Positions 1 to 6,546 are shown, numbered from the stretch's first letter. The stretch is 8,713 bases of DNA from an uncultured Erysipelotrichaceae bacterium (GCA_902766815.1 CACXEZ010000049.1:1-8713), one strand, 5' to 3'. A program made the numbers and translations. Notes: generated from the sequence alone by a model not told the origin.

Positions 1-1308
1 AAGACCTAATCCCGTTCCCTCAGTAGTAGTATTCTTCTCAATATCTAATCTTTCAAACTTAGTAAACAACTTATCTATCTGTTCTTTCTTAATACCTCTA
101 CCCGTATCCTTAACACTAATAATTAAATTACATCTCTTATCCTTATTAATACACTTAACACTAAAATTTATTTCTCCCTTTTCCGTATACTTAATAGCAT
201 TAGATAATAAATTATTAATAATTTGCTTTACATGTACCTTATCTCCTATCAATTCATAAGGAATATCCTCAGCAATATCAACCTTAAAACTAATAGCCTT
301 ATCCCCTATCCTAACAGCATTCATCTTAGCAAGACTATCTATCATTTCCTTAGGTTGATAATTAGTAGTAACAATCTCCATCTTTTCACTTTCAATCTTA
401 TTAATATCCAAAATATTCCCAACTATCTCTAACAAAGTCTGTGATGCATTAATAATATCTTTAGCATCTTCCTCTACCTCAGGAGGAATCCTATCCTTAA
501 AGTTTCCAATATCTTCAGATAACCCAATAATAGCATTCAAAGGAGTCCTAATCTCATGAGACATACTAGATAAAAAATCACTCTTAGCCTTATTAGCTTT
601 CTCAGCCTGATTCTTAGCATTAGTCATTTCATTTAATAATTTCAAGTCAGGATTTTCTATAGAAAAATATAAAATAATATCTATAATTGATAAACAAAAA
701 TTTAGTAAAAATAAATCAGGAAATAAACGTTGTACCAATATAATAATAAAAATTGAAAAAATCAAAGTAAACAAAGGTGCGTATCGTTTATTAATAATAA
801 TTTTTGCATTTTTTATAGCTATTCCAATCATTATTACAAAAATAATTCCTATTATTACATAAGTAGTTAATATTGATATCCCTTGTGGAACAATTTTATC
901 ACCCATAACTTCAAAATGAAGCGGAAGAAATAAAATTAATACATATATTCCCTCTAAAAGTAATATAGATATCTTTTTTAATTTCATAATATAATTATGA
1001 TTTTCTTCTGAATTCATATTTTTTGTATTATAGGTAGATGCATAAATATAAAAACAAAATATAGCTAACCATACAATATAATATGTACATTCCGTTTTAG
1101 ATAAAAATTTATAAAATATATTATTATAACCAAATCCACACTTGTATAAATAAAAACTCAAAATATCAAACAACAATCCAAAAAAAGTCGTAATTAATAA
1201 ATATCCATATACCTGTGTATCAACATTTTTTATATGTGCTTTTGAAAAAAAATAATAAATAAATATAGTAATCAAAACTAAACAACTAATACTAAAATAT
1301 GCTCCCAC
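1..1308 (-). CDS. Membrane sensor histidine kinase, 3' end cut by window
   Basis: This is a two-component sensor kinase: it senses through its membrane region, autophosphorylates on histidine and passes phosphate to a response regulator not seen here. The 436 visible residues start at GTG 1308, chosen because AGAGGTGA lies 5 bases upstream. Residues about 2-215 hold roughly seven hydrophobic segments with no sizeable extracytoplasmic domain. A short linker leads to the HisKA H-box [10 protein letters not shown] with phospho-acceptor H251. The HATPase_c domain follows: N-box around residues 357-373 ([11 protein letters not shown]), G1 box DTGRGI from D401, and G2 box GTGLGL at 431-436, where the window stops. 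Only the last part of the ATPase domain, and any fused receiver, is missing. The stimulus is unknown. Base and codon use change sharply near position 650, between sensor and kinase halves (see findings). The histidine kinase assignment is secure; the substrate and partner are not visible. Confidence 0.93.
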   Translation of the reverse strand, partial: MGAYFSISCLVLITIFIYYFFSKAHIKNVDTQVYGYLLITTFFGLLFDILSFYLYKCGFGYNNIFYKFLSKTECTYYIVWLAIFCFYIYASTYNTKNMNSEENHNYIMKLKKISILLLEGIYVLILFLPLHFEVMGDKIVPQGISILTTYVIIGIIFVIMIGIAIKNAKIIINKRYAPLFTLIFSIFIIILVQRLFPDLFLLNFCLSIIDIILYFSIENPDLKLLNEMTNAKNQAEKANKAKSDFLSSMSHEIRTPLNAIIGLSEDIGNFKDRIPPEVEEDAKDIINASQTLLEIVGNILDINKIESEKMEIVTTNYQPKEMIDSLAKMNAVRIGDKAISFKVDIAEDIPYELIGDKVHVKQIINNLLSNAIKYTEKGEINFSVKCINKDKRCNLIISVKDTGRGIKKEQIDKLFTKFERLDIEKNTTTEGTGLGL

Positions 1309-1331
1309 GATTATCACCTCTACTCTAGTAC

Positions 1332-1340
1332 ATTATAGCA
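1332..1340 (-). promoter_or_regulatory. Extended -10 promoter of the histidine kinase gene
   Basis: On the minus strand the sequence TGCTATAAT gives a perfect TATAAT (1332-1337) preceded by a TGn extension. There is no convincing -35 hexamer at 16-18 bases, which fits an extended -10 promoter. The predicted start near 1325 leaves a leader of about 17 bases that carries the Shine-Dalgarno site. It lies between the ligase terminator and the kinase start codon, so the kinase is probably transcribed separately from the ligase. Confidence 0.6.
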
Positions 1341-1368
1341 TACTTTTAATATATTTTTACTACAATTT

Positions 1369-1400
1369 AAAAAACTAAGCAAATAATTTCTTTACTTAGT
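1369..1400 (-). terminator. Rho-independent terminator of the ligase gene
   Basis: On the minus strand ACTAAG pairs with CTTAGT, and the stem extends inward through a U-G and three A-U pairs to about 10 bp with a 7-base loop. Five further T residues follow the stem. The TAA stop codon of the ligase (1392-1394) lies inside the stem, so the hairpin begins within the last codons of the gene. Confidence 0.8.
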
Positions 1401-3206
1401 CTTACACAATATTTTTTCTTTCTTTTTTTCATAATTACTTAAATCTTCTTCCTGCAAAGGTTTTGGATCTAATTTACCATTTGCAGTAACAGGTAATGGT
1501 TGATTTGTAAAAATTATTTCTAAAGGCAAAGCACTTTCTCCTAAAGTAGTCAATATCATATTTTCAATTTTTTTCTCAAGTTCTTTTGTATCAATATTAG
1601 AATCATAAATAGAAATATGATAAATAGGACTATATTGATTTTTATCACTAGGAACATGTGTAACAATAGACTCCCTAATCTCTTTAAATTGAGTTAATAG
1701 ATCTTCAATTTGTTCGGGATAAATATTATCAACACCACTAACAAAACACCTTTTTGCTCTACCTACAAATGTAACCTCACCATTTTTTGATATCTTAGCT
1801 AAATCTCCAGTATCTAGCCATTTCACACCATTTTCATCATATTTTATAACTTTTTTTGTTTCTTCAGAATTATTATGATATCCCAACATCATACCTGGAC
1901 CAGATAAATATAGTCTACCTACTTGGTCATATCCTAACTCATCTTCTGAATCAAGAGCCACTATTTTTTGATTATTAAAAGGAATACTAGTTCCTATAGT
2001 ACCAACAGTATTAATTCCACCACGACAAACTATAGTAGGGGCCCACATTTCAGAAGAACCAAGTCCATTCCACAAGCCATTTTCGCATCCATGTTCAGCC
2101 ATAACCTTATTAATCTCTTTCCATTTATCAATTTTTAATTGTTCTCCACCTGAAACAGGCAACTTTAAATTAGTTAAATCAAGATCTTTTATCATATCAG
2201 AATTATTTATAAGAGTTTCCCAATGAATAGGACCACCAAAGACACCAGCAGGGTGAATTCTTTTTAATTCAGAAATAAAATCTTTTGGAAGAGCTTTTAA
2301 AGTTAATTCAAGATTAAGATTTCTACTTAAAGCATAGTGTAAAGTAAAAATTCCAAACGCCATAAATTGAGGTAAATTTCCCATAAAAATTTCTCCAGGT
2401 TCTAATGGAGCAACAAAATCAATAGCTCTTGTAACAGAATTTAACCCATTAGAATCTAAATCAACCCCTTTATGTGTACCACTACTACCTCCTGTAAAGA
2501 CTATATTTCCTAATTGCCCCTTCTGATAAGTCGTATCATAAATAACGTCTTGAAAATCTTTCCCCGATTTCAATATACGTTTTAAATTGTGATTTATTTT
2601 AAATAACGCATTTCCAGAAATGAATTGTTTAACACCATATAATATATGTAATAAATTATTATCTATAGATTGAACTGCCGGAAAAGTTATAATATCTATA
2701 TTGGTTCCCTTGCTAGCATTTTTTATGTTTTTATAACTATCATTAATTGTTATAAACATCTTTGGACAGACAACATCTAAATCTCTAGCAATCTTATAAA
2801 TATTTTCCATTGGATTAATTTGACAAACAACAGCTCCTAATTTATTTAAAGCATAATTTAAATAAACTGCTTCCGGTGTATTAGCAACACATAAAGCAAT
2901 GATATCTGCTTTTCTTACACCACGTTTATATAATGCTCTAGCATATTCATCAATTCTAGTATGCATCTCTTCATATGAGATTTTTTTATTTGCAAAAGTA
3001 ATTGCCGTACTATTCATATATTTTTTATTTCTTTCATACAAAAACTGATAACTATTTGAATTAGGTAACATCGCATCTTTTGCTTCTTCATCATAGTATT
3101 CCATAAATCTAAAATCTTGAGAAGGCAAAACAGATTCAGATTTTTCATATTCCAGATTCAACTTTTCCAATTTCTCTTTTAATCGTAATAATTCTTGTCT
3201 TGTCAT
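1392..3206 (-). CDS. ANL-superfamily AMP-dependent acyl-activating ligase (acyl-CoA synthetase-like)
   Basis: This enzyme adenylates a carboxylic acid with ATP and probably transfers the acyl group to CoA or another thiol. The start is ATG 3206 (604 residues) because AGGGGTGA lies 5 bases upstream; an in-frame GTG at 3215 is too close to that site. Signature motifs appear in order: P-loop A3 TGGSSGTHKG (238-247), A5 GLGSSE (381-386), A7 WLDTGDLA (463-470), hinge A8 GRAKRCFVSGVDNIYPEQIE (482-501), and the C-terminal catalytic lysine in NGKLDPKPL (K578). All essential positions look intact, so it should be active. Its length is typical of long-chain acyl-CoA ligases, with an extra N-terminal helix rich in Leu, Lys and Glu (residues 5-22). 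No carrier-protein or condensation domain follows, so it is not an NRPS module. The gene stands alone between its own promoter and terminator. The acid substrate cannot be read from sequence. Its strand composition differs from the mutase next door. Confidence 0.88.
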   Translation of the reverse strand: MTRQELLRLKEKLEKLNLEYEKSESVLPSQDFRFMEYYDEEAKDAMLPNSNSYQFLYERNKKYMNSTAITFANKKISYEEMHTRIDEYARALYKRGVRKADIIALCVANTPEAVYLNYALNKLGAVVCQINPMENIYKIARDLDVVCPKMFITINDSYKNIKNASKGTNIDIITFPAVQSIDNNLLHILYGVKQFISGNALFKINHNLKRILKSGKDFQDVIYDTTYQKGQLGNIVFTGGSSGTHKGVDLDSNGLNSVTRAIDFVAPLEPGEIFMGNLPQFMAFGIFTLHYALSRNLNLELTLKALPKDFISELKRIHPAGVFGGPIHWETLINNSDMIKDLDLTNLKLPVSGGEQLKIDKWKEINKVMAEHGCENGLWNGLGSSEMWAPTIVCRGGINTVGTIGTSIPFNNQKIVALDSEDELGYDQVGRLYLSGPGMMLGYHNNSEETKKVIKYDENGVKWLDTGDLAKISKNGEVTFVGRAKRCFVSGVDNIYPEQIEDLLTQFKEIRESIVTHVPSDKNQYSPIYHISIYDSNIDTKELEKKIENMILTTLGESALPLEIIFTNQPLPVTANGKLDPKPLQEEDLSNYEKKKEKILCKTK

Positions 3207-3277
3207 AATCTTCACCCCTTTTTGATAACCAACTATCTTAAATTATAATTATAATTTCTAACTTATCCATTCATAAT

Positions 3278-3306
3278 ATAATACTTTTCATAACTATTCG
3301 TACCAA
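3278..3306 (-). promoter_or_regulatory. Putative sigma-A promoter of the ligase gene
   Basis: On the minus strand TTGGTA (3301-3306) and TATTAT (3278-3283) are separated by 17 bases, matching the consensus at 4/6 and 5/6. The implied leader of about 65 bases includes an AT-only symmetric stretch (AATTATAATTATAATT). Such AT-rich DNA produces chance hits, so support is moderate. Confidence 0.42.
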
Positions 3307-3370
3307 TATAATACTACAAGTTTACAAAAAATATATCTATACTACAAATACAATATTATTTTAACATACT

Positions 3371-3419
3371 AAAACAAAAATAAAAAGATTATTAACAACC
3401 TTGTTTATTGTTAATAATC
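3371..3419 (-). terminator. Rho-independent terminator of the phosphohexomutase gene
   Basis: On the minus strand GATTATTAACAA (3408-3419) pairs perfectly over 12 bp with TTGTTAATAATC (3387-3398) around a 9-base loop. The U-rich tail reads TTTTTATTTTTGTTTT. The first stem base is the G of the TGA stop codon. The stem has few GC pairs, but its length and tail make it convincing. Confidence 0.82.
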
Positions 3420-4794
3420 ATAATTCGTTCTTATACTTCTCAATTAGATTAGTAAACTCTACCTTTATCTCTTCTAATCTTTCACTTGTTTTAGCTTCAA
3501 ACCTAGTAGTAATATTAGGGCCAGTATTAGATGCTCTAACCAAAGCAGTACCATCTTCAAAGAATACCTTAACCCCATCTACAAGTATTATTTTATATCC
3601 CTTATCTTCACAATAATTCTTAACCTTATCTATTATAAGAAATTTAACATCATCATCTGTTGGTATCTTTAATTCAGGTGTACTCTCATAATGAGGAATC
3701 CCCTCTAATAATTCTTCTATATTCTTATCAGTATGAGTTAATATTTCTATTAATCTAAGCCCTGCATAAATACCATCATCATACCCTAAAAACTTATCTC
3801 TAAAATAAACATGTCCAGATAACTCTCCAGAAAAAGGATAATTACCCTCATAACTCTTCTTCTTAGTATAAGAATTCCCTGTACGATAAAATTCATTCTC
3901 TACTCCCAATTTATCTAATTCTTCTTTTAATGTTAAAGAACACTTCACATCATAAAAAGTCTTCTTTTCTACATTCTTATGTATTAAATCTCTCCATATT
4001 AAAATCATATATTTATCTATATCTAAAAACTTACCATTACTAGTAATAACCCCAACTCTATCTCCATCACCATCAAAAGCAATACCAACATCAGCATTTA
4101 CCTCTAATACCTTTTTCTTTAACAATTCTAAATTCTCTTCTACAGCAGGATCAGGATGATGATTAGGAAAACTAGAATCTGATACATTAAATAAAGGAAC
4201 CAAATCTATTTTGTCTTTAAATGTATTAAATATATCATCAGCAACAACAGATGTTGTTCCATTACCACAATCATATACCACCTTTATTCTTCTATTTCCT
4301 AACATAATACCAGACGTAATCATTTGAATATATTCATCCTTAATATCTATATCTTTAACTAATCCCATATCCCCATCAATAAAATCTTTATTCTTTATCA
4401 TCTCATATAATTCTAAAGTACTTTCTTCATAAGCATTATGAATTCCATTATAAGAAAACTTAAACCCATTATCATCTTTAGGATTATGCGAAGCCGTTAC
4501 CATAACACCACAATGTATATTTAATAAATCCCAGCCATAATAATACATTGGAGTAGTAACCAAACCTAATCTTACTACATGAACCCCACATTCTCTGATT
4601 CCCTCTATCAAATTCTTCTCAATCACCGGAGAACTATACCTATTATCATATCCTACTAAAGTAGTATCCTTACCAATTCTCTTTAATTTAGTACCATATG
4701 CCTTACCTATCAAATAAGATACCTCTTCATCAATATCTTTACCATAAACTCCCCTAATATCATATTCTCTAAATATATATTTATTTAATTCCAT
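3418..4794 (-). CDS. Phosphomannomutase/phosphoglucomutase (alpha-D-phosphohexomutase, AlgC/ManB type)
   Basis: This cytoplasmic enzyme interconverts hexose 6-phosphate and 1-phosphate, feeding nucleotide sugars for surface glycans. At 458 residues it is close to Pseudomonas AlgC (about 463). All four family loops are present: phosphoserine loop TASHNP with S102, followed by NGFK (K112); metal site DGDGDR (D241, D243, D245, R246); sugar-specificity loop GELSGH (E324, S326, H328); and C-terminal phosphate site RASNTGP (R420, S422, N423, T424). The RASNT form and overall length fit the bifunctional PMM/PGM group better than GlmM. One oddity is TGNSYTKKK at 305-313, where AlgC has TGH, so the residue matching His308 is Asn307. 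ATG 4794 is supported by AGGAGA with 5 intervening bases. The gene stands alone between a consensus promoter and its terminator. Family is certain; the preferred sugar is not. Confidence 0.93.
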   Translation of the reverse strand: MELNKYIFREYDIRGVYGKDIDEEVSYLIGKAYGTKLKRIGKDTTLVGYDNRYSSPVIEKNLIEGIRECGVHVVRLGLVTTPMYYYGWDLLNIHCGVMVTASHNPKDDNGFKFSYNGIHNAYEESTLELYEMIKNKDFIDGDMGLVKDIDIKDEYIQMITSGIMLGNRRIKVVYDCGNGTTSVVADDIFNTFKDKIDLVPLFNVSDSSFPNHHPDPAVEENLELLKKKVLEVNADVGIAFDGDGDRVGVITSNGKFLDIDKYMILIWRDLIHKNVEKKTFYDVKCSLTLKEELDKLGVENEFYRTGNSYTKKKSYEGNYPFSGELSGHVYFRDKFLGYDDGIYAGLRLIEILTHTDKNIEELLEGIPHYESTPELKIPTDDDVKFLIIDKVKNYCEDKGYKIILVDGVKVFFEDGTALVRASNTGPNITTRFEAKTSERLEEIKVEFTNLIEKYKNEL

Positions 4795-4821
4795 AACTCT
4801 CTCCTATCTATTACTAAAGTC

Positions 4822-4851
4822 ATTATATAATATAGAAAAGTAACATGTCAA
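4822..4851 (-). promoter_or_regulatory. Consensus sigma-A promoter of the phosphohexomutase gene
   Basis: On the minus strand a perfect TTGACA (4846-4851) and a perfect TATAAT (4822-4827) are separated by 18 bases. The start near 4815 gives a leader of about 20 bases. It is divergent from the tRNA-Thr promoter, with the two -35 boxes only about 8 bases apart. Confidence 0.8.
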
Positions 4852-4859
4852 ATAAATTC

Positions 4860-4888
4860 TTGCTACTAGAAGAAAGTTATGTTATAAT
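4860..4888 (+). promoter_or_regulatory. Sigma-A promoter of tRNA-Thr
   Basis: TTGCTA (4860-4865), a 17-base spacer and a perfect TATAAT (4883-4888) lie just upstream of the tRNA, with transcription predicted to start about 4 bases before the mature 5' end. It is back to back with the divergent mutase promoter. Confidence 0.72.
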
Positions 4889-4898
4889 TTTATTAGCT

Positions 4899-4974
4899 GC
4901 TGAAATAGCTCAGTTGGTAGAGCAATTCACTCGTAATGAATAGGTCGCAGGTTCAAGTCCTGTTTTCAGCACCA
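4899..4974 (+). tRNA. tRNA-Thr, anticodon CGT
   Basis: A complete 76-base cloverleaf including encoded CCA. The acceptor stem GCTGAAA/TTTCAGC pairs perfectly. The D-stem is GCTC/GAGC, and the anticodon stem ATTCA/TGAAT encloses the loop CTCGTAA with anticodon CGT, which reads ACG threonine codons. The T-arm GCAGG/CCTGT with loop TTCAAGT has one G-U pair. The discriminator base is A. No sign of decay. Confidence 0.96.
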
Positions 4975-4981
4975 GATTGAT

Positions 4982-5005
4982 AGGAAACTCGAACTAATAA
5001 AGTTT
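4982..5005 (+). repeat. Imperfect direct repeat, copy 1
   Basis: AGGAAACTCGAACT (4982-4995), two unmatched bases, then TAAAGTTT (4998-5005). The same arrangement recurs at 5783-5806 with 22 of 24 bases identical, and both are preceded by GAT (one extra base in copy 2). The copies bracket the polysaccharide-lyase relic. Copy 1 forms part of the hairpin after tRNA-Thr. Confidence 0.75.
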
Positions 5006-5014
5006 GAGTTTTAA
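4985..5014 (+). terminator. Hairpin terminator downstream of tRNA-Thr
   Basis: AAACTCGAACT pairs with AGTTTGAGTTT (11 bp with one G-U) around the loop AATAA, ending in a short T run. The T tract is weak, but position just after the tRNA CCA supports a terminator. It overlaps direct-repeat copy 1. Confidence 0.62.
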
Positions 5015-5067
5015 TATATCCTAAATTTTGATATTATATTTATATAAATAAGTTGAATTATGACACC

Positions 5068-5092
5068 TGCATAATAACATAACCATTATGCA
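5068..5092. repeat. Short inverted repeat at the left edge of the lyase relic
   Basis: TGCATAAT and ATTATGCA are perfect 8-bp inverted arms around a 9-base spacer. The right arm ends one base before the in-frame TGA (5093-5095) after which lyase-like coding sequence becomes recognisable. No T tract follows, so it does not look like a terminator. It could be an operator, the scar of a rearrangement, or chance in AT-rich DNA. Confidence 0.4.
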
Positions 5093-5095
5093 TGA

Positions 5096-5737
5096 TATGG
5101 ATGTGAATTTATGGAATTTAAAGACAACAATTTAAGTCATGCTCATCCAGATAAACTAAATATAGAAATTAAACATGAAAATAAATTTCTAACACATGAT
5201 TTATCTACATCATATTTCTAAGGAGTTTTATAGAAAAACATATTCTCATAATACAATTGTTGTTGATGGTAAAGATCAAAATTTAAAATGCGAAAGTTCT
5301 ATTAAATTACATAATGATAATATATTTGATGTAAATATTAAAGATATTTACATTGGGTAGATATTGCTAGAAAAATTGAACTTTCATCAAATATAATAAA
5401 TGATCAAGTAATAGTTAATTGTAATAACAATAAAAAAGTTGATTATTTCTTTCATAGTAATGCTAAACTTACTACAAAAATCGATTTTAAAGGGGTTGAT
5501 TCATTCAAGGAATATCCTTATTTAAAAAATATAAAAGAAATTATACATCAAAGTTATGTTATATTAGAATGGGAATTAGATAGCAAAATAATATTTAGTG
5601 AAATTGATTTAAAAAATAAGCAATTATTTATTTGTGAATCACCTGATAATCCTGACATAAATAAAAGAACAACCTTAATTGTTAGAAGTTGTAATGATGA
5701 TAGTATATTATTTAATGTAAAATGGGAGTTAATGTGA
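5096..5737 (+). pseudogene. Relic of a heparinase II/III-family polysaccharide lyase (C-terminal part)
   Basis: Three pieces in alternating frames together resemble the heparinase II/III-like domain, which cleaves uronate-containing polysaccharides by beta-elimination. Piece 1 (to TAA 5219-5221) contains SHAHPDKLNIEI, matching the family HGHPDKL region, then LSTSY. Piece 2 (from 5220, frame shifted) contains KEFYRKTYSHNTIVVDGKDQ, the family signature around the HNT...VDG..Q segment, and ends at TAG 5358. Piece 3 (from about 5354, back in the first frame) continues WVDIARKIEL and a beta-rich stretch with VDYFFHS to TGA 5735-5737. About 210 residues remain of a family usually around 600; the N-terminal alpha-toroid is absent, and no start with a Shine-Dalgarno site is seen. 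Two frameshifts plus truncation mean it cannot make a working enzyme. A GTGA overlap with the next reading frame suggests it was once in an operon. Family call is from motif memory, not a search. Confidence 0.75.
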
Positions 5738-5841
5738 TAAATTATAGTTGCAGATATCCACAATACTCACACCATTATGATGAGGAAACTCGAACTTTTA
5801 AAGTTTCGATAAGTAATAAATTAGAATCTGCCACGAAATGA
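5734..5841 (+). pseudogene. Short 35-codon frame coupled to the lyase relic, probable truncated gene start
   Basis: A GTG at 5734 overlaps the relic's TGA stop as GTGA and has GGGAG 5 bases upstream, the usual layout of a translationally coupled downstream gene. The frame runs 35 codons (VINYSCRYPQYSHH at its start) to TGA 5839-5841. I recognise no family. Direct-repeat copy 2 lies inside it, encoding EETRTFKV. The likeliest reading is the first few codons of the next gene of a former lyase operon, cut off by a rearrangement. A genuine small protein cannot be excluded. Confidence 0.33.
5783..5806 (+). repeat. Imperfect direct repeat, copy 2
   Basis: AGGAAACTCGAACT (5783-5796), TT, then TAAAGTTT (5799-5806), 22/24 identical to the copy after tRNA-Thr. 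Here the pairing partner is different (GTTTCGA follows), so the hairpin has a bulge and lacks a T tail. It sits within the truncated coupled frame. Confidence 0.75.
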
Positions 5842-5925
5842 ATAATTTCTGACAACCTCTTTATTTTTTTTATTTCGAAAACAAAAGCTTTTTCCTTTTT
5901 AAATTATCTAATCTTTTCTCAATAT

Positions 5926-5954
5926 TTGCTTTTTTTAACCATTAACTATATAAT
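5926..5954 (+). promoter_or_regulatory. Sigma-A promoter of the CheD-like gene
   Basis: TTGCTT (5926-5931), a 17-base spacer and a perfect TATAAT (5949-5954). Transcription should start near 5961, directly before the Shine-Dalgarno AAAGGA, giving a leader of only about 16 bases. This rules out the in-frame ATG at 5926, which lies in the -35 box. Confidence 0.72.
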
Positions 5955-5976
5955 AAATACGAAAGGACAAAGTAAT

Positions 5977-6546
5977 ATGAAAGAAAACGAATCATTAATT
6001 GATAAAACTATTTTAGTTTCTATGAATGAAATAAACATATCAACTGATAAATCTCCAATCATAGCAACATCATCCCTAGCAACCTGTATAGGAATACTAC
6101 TATATAATGAAAAACAGAAAAAAGCGATGATATATCATGTAACTGCCAATCAAAATGGTAACTATGAAGAACAAGCTATCAAAATATACTCTGAATTAAT
6201 TCTGTTTCTATTTAATAATAATTTAGAAGAAGAAATGATGAAATATATGATAATTCCAGGTGCTTATAGTTATTATTACAACATACAAACACCCAATCAA
6301 GTAGCAAATGAATTATTAAAAATATTTGACATAGAATCTAAAAAATTTACTAAATTTGAATCAAACGAAATTCCAATAGATGCAATTAGATTACACAAAG
6401 AAACTAAATCATTAGAATTTGCCTTTAATGCCTATAACGGAAAATTTGTAACATCAAAACTATTTCCAAACGATCTAAACTATACTATACCTGAAATACA
6501 AAAAAATAAAATCAACATCTCTTCCCATCACAACCACACTTCTTAA
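5977..6546 (+). CDS. CheD-like protein, putative protein-glutamine deamidase
   Basis: A 189-residue cytoplasmic protein with no signal peptide. ATG 5977 is chosen over ATG 5926 because AAAGGA lies 9 bases upstream and the earlier ATG is inside the promoter. It resembles CheD, the chemoreceptor glutamine deamidase whose active site in Thermotoga maritima is Thr21, Cys27, His44. Here T31, C37 and H54 fall in exactly the same spacing (T at C-6, H at C+17), within TSSLATCIGILLYNE and MIYHV. Downstream landmarks also follow CheD order: YEEQAI helix (63-68), IIPGA (92-96) in place of the AKIFGGA strand, then NQVANELLKIF (107-117) like the RNV..L segment. The usual GSC, HIMLP and GGA signatures have diverged. 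A His/Asn-rich tail (HHNHTS) ends it. No chemotaxis gene is present, so a target receptor is unknown. Identity of the fold is a good inference; deamidase activity is a hypothesis. Confidence 0.6.
   Translation: MKENESLIDKTILVSMNEINISTDKSPIIATSSLATCIGILLYNEKQKKAMIYHVTANQNGNYEEQAIKIYSELILFLFNNNLEEEMMKYMIIPGAYSYYYNIQTPNQVANELLKIFDIESKKFTKFESNEIPIDAIRLHKETKSLEFAFNAYNGKFVTSKLFPNDLNYTIPEIQKNKINISSHHNHTS

Noticed and set aside
223..432. Plus-strand frame of 69 codons
   Set aside because: It is antisense to the conserved histidine-kinase ATPase domain, has no ribosome site, and its composition is that of a shadow frame.
3207..3215. GTG start at 3215 for the ligase
   Set aside because: The GTG is part of the AGGGGTGA ribosome site itself, which is correctly spaced for ATG 3206.
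3401..3616. Plus-strand frame of 71 codons
   Set aside because: It is antisense to the C-terminal end of the phosphohexomutase and starts inside its terminator loop.
5210..5360. Programmed frameshifting or recoded stops keeping the lyase alive
   Set aside because: Two shifts in opposite directions, stops TAA and TAG rather than TGA, no slippery heptamer, and a missing N-terminal half all point to a pseudogene.
5554..5763. Minus-strand frame of 69 codons
   Set aside because: It is antisense to the lyase relic, whose plus-strand peptides match family motifs; no promoter or Shine-Dalgarno supports it.
5926..5976. Longer start for the CheD-like gene at ATG 5926
   Set aside because: The codon lies in the -35 box of a good promoter and has no ribosome site, while ATG 5977 has AAAGGA at 9 bases.
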